A stretch of 64,000 bases of DNA from Bagarius yarrelli (Eukaryota > Chordata > Actinopteri > Siluriformes > Sisoridae): the NCBI GenBank assembly GCA_005784505.1, contig VCAZ01000238.1:278501-342500 (forward strand). The letters are read 5' to 3'. This document shows positions 56,301 to 64,000 of the stretch, in pieces. How positions within the stretch are numbered: position 1 is the stretch's first letter; each line of letters starts with the position of its first letter. The notes under the pieces were generated by a model. The model did not search any database and was not told the DNA's origin. It saw only the letters and a program-made list of their open reading frames with translations. Made by a program: the position numbers and the translations under genes.

Positions 56301-56919
56301 GAAAGACAGGAGGGGGACACCCTGGACAGGTCACCCAGTCCATCACAGGGACACACACACACTCAGATTTACTCCTATGTATCAACTGTCAATCTAACAC
56401 ACATGTTTCTGGACTGTGGGAGGAAACCGGAGAACCCAGAGTAAAACCCACACAAGCACGGGGAGAACATGCATTTCTGTGGGGCAACACTGCGGACCAC
56501 TAAGCCACCGTGCTGCCCTACAATAAATCGTCATAATCGCAATAATTTCTTTGACAATTAATCGTCACCCACATTTGATAATCGCGACAGTCCTAATCGC
56601 ATCAGCCGAATCGATTAATCGGTCTAATAATCGCTGATTATTCAACTATCAGCGTCATCGTTTGTCGCAGCTCTACCCGTTAAAGCTCGGCACTAGAACG
56701 GCGGATTCTATCAATCACGGGCAGGAAAACGAGATAAAGGTGCAGCGGTGGACGTCCAGACGGGACGAGGAGTTATGAACCCACAGCCCCCTCAAGATTA
56801 AACGACTCCGGGAACAAAACCAGCCCCAAACAACCCTTCATAAATCAGGACATTTAAAGGTGAAGTGAGGTAATAATCCTCATCATGACCCTGAGTTTAA
56901 TTCACATCCACACCTTCAT

Positions 56920-56980
<61 letters not shown>

Positions 56981-57469
56981 TTTTTTTTTCTTTCTTCAGA
57001 CCAGTTATAGCAAACGTGGCACATATTTTCCTAACAGCTCAAACCTCCAACCCGGTGGGGTTCTGGCACTTAAACAGGCTGATGAAGCATGTTCAGTGTT
57101 ATAACGCTTAATAAACCGGTCATACCAACACATTTATAACCTGCACATTTTTTAAGAAAGATTAACCAGACATTAACCTCGCAGTGACGTCACCTATCAG
57201 GGCTGCGCATGCGTGATATACATCCCATACATTAGAAAGAGAGAGTCGAAGTTTATAGGCGGATATAACGCAGTTATTTATTCTCTATTACCCGATTTAA
57301 CGCTTTAAAAGCTGTAAAACATTCAGTGAAAACAAGTTTTAGGCATCGTTCTTATATTTAAAGCCATTTTTTAATTAATGTAAAAGGGAAAAATAGTTAG
57401 CAAACAAAAGTTAGAACAACAAACCTGGCTCGCTTTGTAAAACTGCTTCTTCAAGCCCGCCACAGACAT
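36793..57469 (-). CDS. sh3gl1: sh3gl1: endophilin A2, 9 coding exons, complete
   Basis: Endophilin A2 senses and bends membranes in endocytosis and recruits dynamin and synaptojanin through its SH3 domain (family knowledge). Exons, 5' to 3': 57469-57425, 49698-49630, 45335-45263, 45157-45014, 42953-42820, 42632-42474, 41533-41430, 40734-40598, 36983-36793 (TAA). Total 1056 bases, 351 aa, all in frame; human is 368. MSVAGLKKQFYKASQ is the membrane-inserting helix 0. N-BAR runs to about residue 243 (VSEKVGGAEGTKLDEEF, SKIRGQVKSPGYPQAEG, HHLKKLEGRRLDYDYKKK). A linker follows (SRPRKEYVPKP, EQSNGGF). SH3 is about 292-348: ALYDFEPENEGELGF, NQIDENWFEG, SGFFPCNYVEV. LLGECM, DAGETMKRLAEV and LCDKDL are endophilin A2 rather than A1 or A3 residues. 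The start is set by the conserved N-terminus. The shorter length comes from the exon 8/9 linker. The paralogue (a or b) was not resolved. Confidence 0.95.
38697..38753. repeat. Short tandem repeat, ~19 bp, three to four copies
   Basis: GCACACTTTGATGTAGT repeats within sh3gl1 intron 8. Non-coding. Confidence 0.85.
39250..39432 (+). mobile_element. tRNA-derived SINE, near complete
   Basis: Head with ACGGTGTTGGACTACCAACC and GGGTTCGATTCCCAGC (a perfect B-box-like segment), then GGGCCCCTGAGCAAGG, TTGCTCTGGATAAGGGCG, TCTGCCAAATGCTG and TAAATGTAAAT. A good reference copy for the family. It lies in sh3gl1 intron 8, antisense to the gene. Confidence 0.85.
40738..40793. repeat. (CA)n, ~27 copies, at the sh3gl1 exon 8 acceptor
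   Basis: On the sense (minus) strand this is (TG)n ending immediately before TAG and exon 8. The repeat takes the place of a polypyrimidine tract. Confidence 0.97.
43510..43645 (-). mobile_element. tRNA-derived SINE, partial
   Basis: The plus strand reads ACTGAGCAGTCGAGGGTTAAGGGCC, CAGGGGCCCACCAGTGGCAGC, TTGGTGGTGCTGGGAATTAAATCC, the reverse complement of the SINE head and middle. In sh3gl1 intron 4. Confidence 0.7.
43681..43857 (-). mobile_element. SINE portion of a U2 snRNA-SINE chimera
   Basis: On the minus strand the order is U2 5' sequence, then AGGTGTTGGACCAATCCGAAG, GTGGGTTCGACGTCCCCGATTCC, GTGGGCCCCTGAGCAAGGCC, and the GTCTGCCAAATGCTG-TAAATGTAAAC tail. The SINE lacks its first bases, which are replaced by the U2 segment. 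Confidence 0.8.
43858..43929 (-). pseudogene. U2 snRNA 5' fragment, retropseudogene part of a chimera
   Basis: The minus strand reads CTTCTCAGCCTTTTGGC, CAAGATCAAGTGTAGT, TCTGTTCTTATCAGT, TTAATATCTGATACGTCC, TCTAT. This is nucleotides ~5 to ~75 of vertebrate U2, including the branch-site-recognition region. It has a few changes, for example a missing A after GTGTAGT. The Sm site and stem-loops III-IV are absent and SINE sequence follows, so it is not a functional U2 gene. Confidence 0.9.
46830..49629 (-). other. sh3gl1 intron 2, mostly unassigned sequence
   Basis: No exon was recognised. It includes CT-rich sequence at 47653-47690, an interspersed repeat around 48220-48610 containing GGGTGCCAATACTTTTGGGTGAGG, and (TA)n at 49381-49445. 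Short ORFs lack family resemblance. Confidence 0.5.
49381..49445. repeat. (TA)n microsatellite
   Basis: TATATA over about 65 bp with one AGTA interruption, about 180 bp from sh3gl1 exon 2. Confidence 0.97.
51455..52465 (+). mobile_element. RTE-type LINE 3' fragment, copy 3, with internal minisatellite
   Basis: GGTGTACAAGACAGTTGGTGAG (the VYKTV region) leads into the minisatellite. It is followed by LRKRQVAELKMLRFSLEVMR, DRIRDEFIRGTAHVRCFG, RLRLFGHVQRRDSEYIGRR and a tail with GATGTGATAAATGAGGACATG. Same family as copy 2, opposite orientation. Lacks the polymerase core. Confidence 0.82.
51480..52085 (+). repeat. 35-38-bp minisatellite derived from the same LINE segment
   Basis: About 16 units of GCTATGATGTATGGTTTAGA followed by GACAGTGGTGAGACCA, some truncated. 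Encodes partial runs of MMYGLETVVRA. The unit boundaries match the array in copy 2 at 10745-11225. Confidence 0.85.
52690..52930 (-). mobile_element. SINE of the common family joined to a fragment of the second SINE family
   Basis: 52740-52815 is the reverse complement of the common SINE (AAGGGCCTTGCTCAGGGGCCCAGCAGTG). 52833-52930 carries CAAGCACAGGATAAAACATGCTAACTCC and TTAAACCCGGGACTTCTTGCTGTGAGGC, resembling the reverse complement of a DANA/Mermaid-type head. Confidence 0.6.
53660..53905. repeat. 30-bp minisatellite, eight copies
   Basis: Units of GATTGGCTGGGTTTCCGCCC plus AGCGTTGCCA. Because 30 is a multiple of three, all frames stay open, giving repeated GFRPALPDW or LATLGGNPAN peptides on opposite strands. 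There is no start context, splice support or protein resemblance. Confidence 0.93.
54730..55262. repeat. CT-rich low-complexity field
   Basis: CTCTCT with CACT and CCTT variants over about 530 bp in sh3gl1 intron 1 (purine-rich on the sense strand). The FSLSLS ORFs are artefacts. Confidence 0.9.
55590..55665 (+). mobile_element. tRNA-derived SINE fragment
   Basis: Contains CACTGTCGGGCCCCTGAGCAAGGCCCTTAATAC with part of the head upstream (TTCAAGCACTGCCAAG). The tail is missing. Confidence 0.6.
55929..56593. mobile_element. Palindromic DNA element carrying a nested SINE
   Basis: Left end GGACTGTCACGATTATCGG and right end GATAATCGCGACAGTCC form imperfect inverted repeats. Without the nested SINE (56213-56521) the element is about 350 bp. 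It has no transposase, so it is a non-autonomous element, perhaps hAT-type. Confidence 0.65.
56213..56521 (-). mobile_element. Full-length second-family SINE with 8-bp target-site duplication
   Basis: Flanked by AATAAATC at 56205-56212 and 56522-56529. The minus strand starts GGGCAGCACGGTGGCTTAGTGG (A-box region), continues with GTTCTCCCCGTGCTTGTGTG, and ends with GATAGACTCCAGCAGATC and GAATGAATG. The complete head here identifies the 22790-22985 copy as truncated. Confidence 0.78.
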
Positions 57470-58026
57470 CTTTCAACACTTCTTCGGGTTATTTTCCTTA
57501 TAAATTTTAAATAAAGCCAAAGTTTTTGGTAAAGAATTAAAGAGGTAACGAGTTAAACAGGCGCAGAAACCGGATCTGTTGGCGGTGTAAATGTGAACGT
57601 TTGCTAGGCGACTCCAGTCCCTCAGACATCCAGCGGCTAACGGGCTTCCAAACAGCTCTCAGGGGGGTGTTTTCCCTGTTCTTTAAAGCTTATTCGGCGC
57701 TTGTAGTGCAAATAATATTTATTATATATATTTCTTCAAGAAAAAAAAAATCGTAAAAATCGTTAAAAGTTAAAAAAATATCCGTGAAAATGTCCAGTAT
57801 ATAAACGTCCTCCTTTTGCAGCTCAGTGGAGCAGCGCTGGCTAGCGGTCCTACACTCAGGAGTTACTGTTTATCGCGCATGCGCACTGCGAGTTCTGGCG
57901 CTATAAATGGGGAAAGCGTGCAGCAGCGACCTCTGGTGGACGAGGAAAGTTTGCACGGGAGCAGGTAGTTTTCTAGAACAGCGATAATAAAGTTATGATA
58001 ATATCAGAATCAGAAGGAATTTTATT
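57470..58026 (-). promoter_or_regulatory. Presumed sh3gl1 5' UTR and promoter region
   Basis: Sequence upstream of the sh3gl1 ATG is locally richer in CpG (57540-57640 and 57820-57910, with CGCGCATGCGCACTGCGAG, a GCGCATGCGC NRF1-like palindrome). TATAAA occurs near 57902. The transcription start was not determined. Confidence 0.4.
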
Positions 58027-58190
58027 TGCCAAGTAGGTTCTCCACTGTACATGTCCAAATCACCTCAATCTGTGTTTCCCTGACTTTCTCCCCAAAACAT
58101 CTAACATGAGACGTTCGTCCCCCCTGATGAACTCGTTCCTAATCCTGTCCAACCTCATCACTCGGGATTAGGAACGAGTTCATTAAATAA
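58027..58190 (-). mobile_element. RTE-type LINE fragment, copy 4, with a hairpin
   Basis: Contains TGTACATGTCCAAATCACCTC, CTCCCCAAAACATCTAACATGAG and GATGAACTCGTTCCTAATCC, matching copy 2. It ends in an inverted repeat, with GATGAACTCGTTCCTAATCC mirrored by GGATTAGGAACGAGTTCATT around a ~20-base loop. Confidence 0.75.
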
Positions 58191-59212
58191 AAAAAATAAA
58201 AAATAAAACAAAATAAAAGAGAATAAAGGTCACTGCGCATTTTTATATAAATATAAAAATAAATAAATATAGTATTATTACTAAATTATAAAGTAGATTT
58301 ACGTAGTAACAGTGGTATTGCAGTGTATTGTTTTTTTTTAATTAAACAATGAGGAAGGCATTTAAGTGTTCGGGGGTTAGATTGCCTTTTTATAAAATAT
58401 AACATGCCTTTATTCACCAACAATGACGACAACAATAATAAATAGTAAATAACAATAATAATAATAAATAAAAACAATGTATATGTCCAAATAGAAATAC
58501 AAAAAAATCATCATGCATATGTGCATGTGTGTGTTTGCGGTGTAAAACTCAGCATTTTATATTCAGCAAACATTCAATAGGAATAAAGGACATTAACATG
58601 ATAAAGAGAAAAAGAGAGAGAAAGAATGGAAAACAAATGGGTGTTTATACTTTGCTAAAAGATCTATTCCTTCTTTTATTCCTGAACAATGAGCCTTTTT
58701 TCATCAAGCTGGATGTGAAATTTGAGTAAATGTGTTCGTATCTCAGTCGTAGGAGTTTTTCCTCACACATACTGTAGCTGACGGATGCAGAACAAACTCA
58801 AAAGTACTTTGTCGTCTTTATGAAAGATTTTTGAAACTACTTCATTAGCATGTAGTTCCGCTGGAGGAGGAACTGTAACTACAACATGAGAGAAATTTGC
58901 TTTTCTTGAAAATTCAGTTGTGTGTGAATCTTATGCTTAGTTTTGTATAAACTGCATAAATCAATAAATGTTTGCCTCCGATTATATACTTTATATAAAT
59001 AATGTCTTTTCTTTCTTTATTTTTGTTCTCATTTCGCACCTGTAGCATTTTGTGACTTTCAGTAAATGTAAATGAGTTGTGATGTTCATGTCTTTTGCTT
59101 ATTACTGTTAATCATTGACACTTAAAGATAGAAAAAATTAACAATATTGCAAATTGGCTGGTTTTCGTGGTGAAAAAAAGACTTTGGTAACATTAGAAGA
59201 GCAAAAGATTTC
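58191..59212. other. Intergenic AT-rich sequence
   Basis: A-rich and AATA-rich sequence with no recognised gene, RNA or transposon. The short ORFs at 58286-58477 (minus) and 58529-58729 (plus) are low-complexity and match nothing known to me. Confidence 0.5.
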
Positions 59213-59425
59213 TACAGTGAGGAAAACAAAGATTTCATCCCCTGCTGATTTAGTACGTTTGCCCACTGACAAGAAAATAATCAGTCTGTAATTTTAATGG
59301 TTGGTTTATTTTATAAACTTGATTTGTAATGAGTAAAATAAGTGTTTGATCCGCAATTAATCAGCAACATTTCTGACTCTCGGGTGTTCTTTTATACCGA
59401 TAACAAACTGAGACTGAAGATATAG
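59213..59425 (+). mobile_element. Tc1-like transposon terminal fragment
   Basis: Reads TACAGTGAGGAAAACAAAGA, TCCCCTGCTGATTTAGTACG, TTTGCCCACTGACAAG, AATCAGTCTGTAATTTTAATGG, then TTCTTTTATACCGATAACAAACTGAG. These are terminal and subterminal motifs of fish Tc1-like elements. The transposase is absent, consistent with an internal deletion. Confidence 0.75.
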
Positions 59426-59949
59426 ATTCAATCTATTTCTAAACCACATTCCTTTTTATGTATTACTTAAAGGTTTAAAACTTTACATATGAAGGTTAAT
59501 GACACGTATAAAAACGCTCATAATGATTTCTTTTTATTAAGTCCGTCAGTTCGTTGTTGTTAATTTTATTGTTAATGTAATTTGACGCTGATCTATTTGG
59601 GTTCAGAAATTACACTAACATATGGCAGCCGCGGCAGTTCATATATTGACCACAGGGAGGCAGCAAAACCTGCATGTTGTATTATAATGCACATAAAACA
59701 CCATGATGGTTTATAACGTTTTTATAAAAAAAAAGATGTAAAAAAGAACAAATAAAAAAAAGGCGAAATTACGAGATTAAAGATTTAAGAATAAAGTTGT
59801 CGCTGTATGTAATAATACATTAATACTACTTTATTCCTGAAGTATTTTAACTTTTATTACTGAAGACTTTTGACTTAATTTTGGCACTAATTCCCCATCA
59901 CAGGTTCTGCAGTTCTAAAAACGTAACAAGAAAGAGAAAATCACACTGC

Positions 59950-61114
59950 TATGTAAAAAGACTCTTTATTCCACTTTTAATACACATTTTCCCCAAAAAT
60001 ACAATTCTACATTAGATTTGTTTTTAAACACTTTTTGTATTATTTCATAAATTAAATTATTTAAAATCTGTAATTATATTAAACATTAAACCCAGAAAGA
60101 AAGAAAAAAAAAGCAAGGATTATGAGTCCGAATTTCGGTTTTAAAGACATTTACAAAAATATATAATTACATCTCACACTGATGAGGATGAAAAAGAAAC
60201 ACGGTGGGGGGAAGAACAGACAGCCACGATAAATCACAAAGAAAAGAAAAACTGGAATCCATCTTTATAGTTTCTTTATCATTTTTAGAGCTATAAAAGA
60301 TCCTGTTTCATTTCAGGAACAAAAAGTGATGACGGCGATGAAGGTGCAAGGACGTCTGGAGGGTTGAAAGATGTCTAAAAAAGTCGTTATGTGACCGAGA
60401 GCCCAACTAACTTCCTGAGTGTGTGTGTGTGTGTGTTAAATAGCAAAACTGGTGCTAAACAGCTACACAATCTAAACACGTATTATTTTCCTTCACCTTA
60501 AGATTATTTATATCAGCTGTTTAACCCTAAAGCAATGATCTCCCTAACGTTCCGTCTGCTTAAGTGAAGCTATTGCACAGTTTTATTATTGAAGTCGTTA
60601 TAAACACCTGGAGAATTGATCTATAACCAGAAAACCTGGAGGAGACCAGTAACTACAGGTCCCGAGATCTTATGCACGACACTTTACACGAGTGCTGCGA
60701 CACGGAAAGCCGACAGCTAATATAACTCAACTTTGGGGATAAAAACTTATCTTAGTTTTGGAAATTGGGGTCACCTTAAAGAACGGTGACGGGCCACGTG
60801 TAGTAGAAGTGTGTGTGTGTGTTACTCTAAAAGAAATTACATAACAATCGTCAGATTTTAAATGTAGTTTTTGGAATTAAATCTGTTGGTTAAATCATGT
60901 TTCAGATTATACCCCCCCCCCCCCCTCCCCCCTATATTTTCTATAAAAGGAAAGACATATACATTATTTTAGTCTGGGAGAAAAGTTCAGCGAATCATCT
61001 CTTTAAAATCGGAGTCTTTGCTCAGCAGTAAGACGAGACTGAAGATCTGTAACATTTAGGCTGCGTCCGAAAGCGAATACTGCTTAAGAAGTTACTACAT
61101 TTGCACTTTGTGGC

Positions 61115-61149
<35 letters not shown>

Positions 61150-63007
61150 TTCTGTCTACAGACAAACCCTCGACTTACGTCAGGTCACAGACTTTTTTTT
61201 GGAGTTACGATACAACTGCGAGACCCAAAAAGTGTGTTGACCAATTTGTTAAACGTTGCTTTGCTGACAAAAACGTGACGAATGTGTGCAATTATAGGGA
61301 AACACATCTACAGCCACCTGGTGGGTTATGTGCCCTCGGGCCGGTCACGCACTTGGTTGGTAAGAAAAATAACATTTTTCTGTTAAATTACCTGGTTGCG
61401 ATTAGAATTAGCGCTAAGTAGTGTTTTTAAAGCAACATTACATTCTCTATAACCTTGCATACATGCGTGTGTTACTTCAGACGCATCATAGAGAGTTTAT
61501 AAACAGCAGGGGTGTCCAAACTCAGTCCTGGAGGGTCAGGGTGTCCCGCAGAGTTTAGCTTCAACATGCCCTAACGCACCTACCTGTGAGCTTCAAGTCT
61601 ACTTAGCAACATGTTGATTAGTTGGTTCAGGTGTGTTTGATTAGGGTTGGAGCTAAACTCTGCAGGACACCCCGACCCTCCAGGACTCTGCAGGACACCC
61701 CTGATCTACAGTATAGTCGAATATGAGGAGTCCTAGAAGTAGCAGTAGGTCACTCTCTTTTCCACATACTACACATTCAAGAAGTAATCGATTACAAATG
61801 CAGCCCTGGACATAGAACAGTAAAAAATGATTTAGTAAAAATCTTTTGCTTAGAGTCTGAATACTCTGGGCGTGTGCTTCACACACTGCTGCTACCGCTT
61901 TATAGCTTATTCTGCATGTAGCCGTACAATACATACTTATAGTATAAATAAACAGCAGTTTAAATTAACATACACACCCATCTATTTTAATTACAGGTTA
62001 ATCAAAATCCCCCCCCCCAAATAAATCAAACAAACAGGATGCAAAAGTTTAGAAGTGATGAATACGGTCGGTCTCGTTCATCTACACTGCATTACATTAT
62101 CACTACATTATACAAAAAACCTGGTAAAAATCAGTACCACCGTGTCCCACAGAATCTCATTTGTTCTAATGCGATAAAGGCCACGCCCTCTTTCTCCGCT
62201 GTCAAGGATCGAAGGTGACCCGAAATAAATTGTCAAAAAGGGTGCCAAAACTTTCGTCTTTTGCAGCGTGTTGTGTCATGACATCACACAGCAATTGTGT
62301 AAATGTTGGAGGCAAACAGAGAAAGATCAAACATAACGAAGAATTATCTAGCATCATTCCAAAGTTTAAAACCTGCTCATGTTAGCTAGTTAATAGCTAT
62401 TAGTTGAGTTGCTGTTACTGTGATTAGCGGTTCTGATCAGATAAACAACACTACTTAAGCACAGTGATAATGCCGATGTTTGTGATTGCTATGGTAACGC
62501 TGACGTAACGTAGCATTATACGTCACCAACTTGTAGAATAAAATTTTAGCCCGAATCGTTTCGTTTTGTAAACTAGGCTTTGTTTATGCTTAAAGCTGCT
62601 AAGAAAGACGGTCAGATGGTTTTTAATAAAACGTTCCGATTTGCTGGCTGCAACTTTCGCATAGATTCACAAGTCAGAGGGACGTTATTGTTTGTGGATG
62701 AACTGCACTAAACTATCTGTTTTCCTGGGTTTTTTGTCCTGTCCTATTGAACAGACGCCGCTCTCCTTCCGAATGTCCCGTTGGGACGCATTGTTCAGGC
62801 TGCGCCGTCGATCCCCCCGTAAAGAAAAGTGCTCAGAGAAAGGGATTGTGGGAGTCTGAAAGTGTTGTGCGCAGGATTGTCAGTGAGCTGCTGGTCTGTT
62901 CATCACCTTTCATAGCTACCATTTTTTGTTTGTTTTTATTTTTCATCCCTACATCTTTCTCCGGTTCCGTTTTGAACGTTCGTTCTCGAGCACTGGTCCG
63001 GCGGCGT
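59950..63007 (-). other. Probable 3' UTR and downstream region of the ROR gene
   Basis: No exon is visible between the ROR stop at 63008 and 59950. A minus-strand AATAAA lies at 59965-59970. The stretch includes (TG)n near 60421, C- and A-runs (60911, 61117-61146) and a palindromic MITE (61507-61703). A 3-kb 3' UTR is an inference; nearer poly(A) sites are possible. Confidence 0.35.
61507..61703. mobile_element. Palindromic MITE, ~197 bp
   Basis: Left arm CAGGGGTGTCCAAACTCAG, GGAGGGTCAGGGTGTCC, GCAGAGTTTAGCT. The right arm is its reverse complement with a few changes (AGCTAAACTCTGCAGGACACCCC...GGACACCCCTG). Each arm is ~65-90 bp. This type of long-inverted-repeat element is common in teleosts. 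No target-site duplication was seen. Confidence 0.8.
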
Positions 63008-63398
63008 CTAGCCCTTGATGGAGTCGGGGAAGAAGCCGTCGCTCCCGAACAGCTCCCGATACAGTGGAGGGAAGCTGTAGGCTGTTTCCGGGTGAAGCAG
63101 GCGGAAAAACTCCAGCTTGTCGATGTGAAGATTGCAGATGAATTTTAGTGCAGGAAGTTTAGACAGCATCTAAAAAACAAGACCGTAGAAGTTTATAGTC
63201 TTGCGAATCTTTATTTCTTTTACTACCGCAGCACGTTTTTATTTCAGCTTTAGAAAAGCAGGGCGCATAACTGCGATTGTCGCACCTTGTTGAGTTTGTG
63301 CTCGTCGGCGCCCCCTCTGTTCAGACAGAGCTGCAGCGCCTGATAAACTTTCTCCTGTAGCCTCTGAACCTGCTGTCTGTCTGTAAGCCAGGGCCGAT
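63008..63398 (-). CDS. rorc: ROR-family nuclear receptor (probably rorc), last two coding exons
   Basis: RORs are ligand-responsive transcription factors that bind monomeric response elements (family knowledge). Exons seen: 63398-63286 (starts in phase 1, ends in phase 0) and 63169-63008 (TAG). They encode DRPWLTDRQQVQRLQEKVYQ, ALQLCLNRGGADEHKLNK, then MLSKLPALKFICNLHIDKLE, FFRLLHPETAYSFPPLYREL, FGSDGFFPDSIKG. This is the C-terminal ligand-binding domain, helices ~9-12. LQEKVYQALQ, CNLH..KLEFF and FPPLYRELF (the AF-2 helix) are ROR signatures; Rev-erb lacks AF-2 and LXR and VDR ends differ. The AF-2 core is intact. Assignment to rorc over rora or rorb is inference. The acceptor at 63398 follows a sense-strand (TG)n. 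The DNA-binding domain and the rest of the ligand-binding domain lie past the right edge. Confidence 0.82.
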
Positions 63399-63400
63399 CT

Positions 63401-63432
<32 letters not shown>

Positions 63433-64000
63433 TTTAGAAAACATTTAACTGACCTTGACTCCCACGTCAATAAGCTTGATAATGTCCCTCGCGTTAAGCA
63501 TTTTTTTTATCTCCGTCATGTTCAAGGTCGCCTGCAATCTCATCCCTGTCCAGTTACACGTCTACACGGAGGAGCGGTGGACGAGATTAATTCGCTCGGT
63601 TACAGTTTTAGTACGTTCTGTGCCTGGATGGTTAAAATACAATATAATTTTTATTGTTTAATTCATAATTGGAATTGTTTGAATTACAGCAAGGAAATGG
63701 TTGTGGTGGTGGTTAATTAATCTGCACTCATTCGTCACTCATTCGTCCCTTATTTAAAAAAAATTTTTTTATGAGAATATCCCTTTATTTAAAAAAAATT
63801 TTTTTATGAGAAATGTCACGTCACGATTTTGTCACGTCACATTTCGTCACCTTCGCTACATAAATTTTTTTCGAGATTTCCACATGATTGGCGACATGAT
63901 ACATTAAATTTCCACCGTATGATCATGATAGGTAAGTGCATCAGAGTCATCAAACTCAAATAAAATTCTAAATATTGGATTCAAATGATGATGATGAAGA
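63399..64000 (-). other. ROR intron sequence to the window edge
   Basis: (CA)n at 63402-63432 next to the acceptor, then unassigned sequence. A 31-32-bp block, CCCTTATTTAAAAAAAATTT...ATGAGAA, is tandemly duplicated at 63747-63777 and 63781-63812, followed by repeated GTCACGTCAC. No further exon was recognised. Confidence 0.5.

Larger units (their letters stand above)
49699..57424 (-). other. sh3gl1 intron 1, 7.7 kb
   Basis: No coding exon was found. It holds an RTE fragment with minisatellite (51455-52465), SINE fragments (52690-52930, 55590-55665), a 30-bp minisatellite (53660-53905), a CT-rich field (54730-55262), and a palindromic element with a nested SINE (55929-56593). A non-repetitive open stretch near 50520-50780 on the plus strand resembles no known protein. 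Confidence 0.6.

Noticed and set aside
63455..63661. Plus-strand ORF (MTPTSISLIMS...) as a gene overlapping the ROR intron
   Set aside because: Short, no family match, no promoter or splice context, and antisense to an intron.

Overview
The window is vertebrate nuclear DNA, almost certainly from a teleost fish. It has intron-rich genes with canonical GT-AG boundaries and very dense (CA/TG)n tracts. It also carries tRNA-derived SINEs, Tc1-like transposon remnants, RTE-type LINE tails and palindromic MITEs of the kinds common in fish. I cannot fix the species. There are no operons, CRISPR arrays or prokaryotic signals.

Four protein-coding genes can be assembled exon by exon. (1) stap2, minus strand, 14 coding exons from 18416 down to 2947: a PH-SH2 adaptor. 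(2) mpnd, plus strand, 12 coding exons from 23633 to 30046: a RAMA plus MPN/JAMM protein whose first coding exon was not found. (3) sh3gl1 (endophilin A2), minus strand, 9 coding exons from 57469 down to 36793: N-BAR plus SH3, complete at 351 aa. (4) The last two coding exons of an ROR-family nuclear receptor, probably rorc, minus strand, 63398 to 63008; the rest lies beyond the right edge. From memory, STAP2-MPND-SH3GL1 is also a neighbourhood on human 19p13.3, so the block looks conserved, while the ROR neighbour differs from human.

The rest is intron, UTR and repeats. From left to right: a ~95-bp minisatellite (1-470); stap2 with an internally duplicated exon; SINE- and hAT-rich sequence to 23.6 kb; mpnd, whose introns are full of TG, CT and ATC tracts and hold a decayed copy of its own catalytic exon; a Tc1 element (31.1-33.6 kb) swollen by a ~29-bp minisatellite; sh3gl1, whose introns carry a U2 snRNA/SINE chimera, an RTE LINE tail converted to a 36-bp minisatellite, a 30-bp minisatellite and a SINE nested in a palindromic element; then a Tc1 fragment, a probable ROR 3' UTR and a palindromic MITE.

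The genes do not form one pathway: STAP2 is a kinase-signalling adaptor, MPND a chromatin-linked JAMM protein, endophilin A2 a membrane-curvature protein and ROR a transcription factor. I see no convincing new biological system. The most interesting signals are the strand-biased TG/AC repeats at splice sites in all four genes, transposon-to-minisatellite conversion seen with two transposon families, the U2-SINE chimera, the ghost mpnd exon, and a one-base phase break in stap2.
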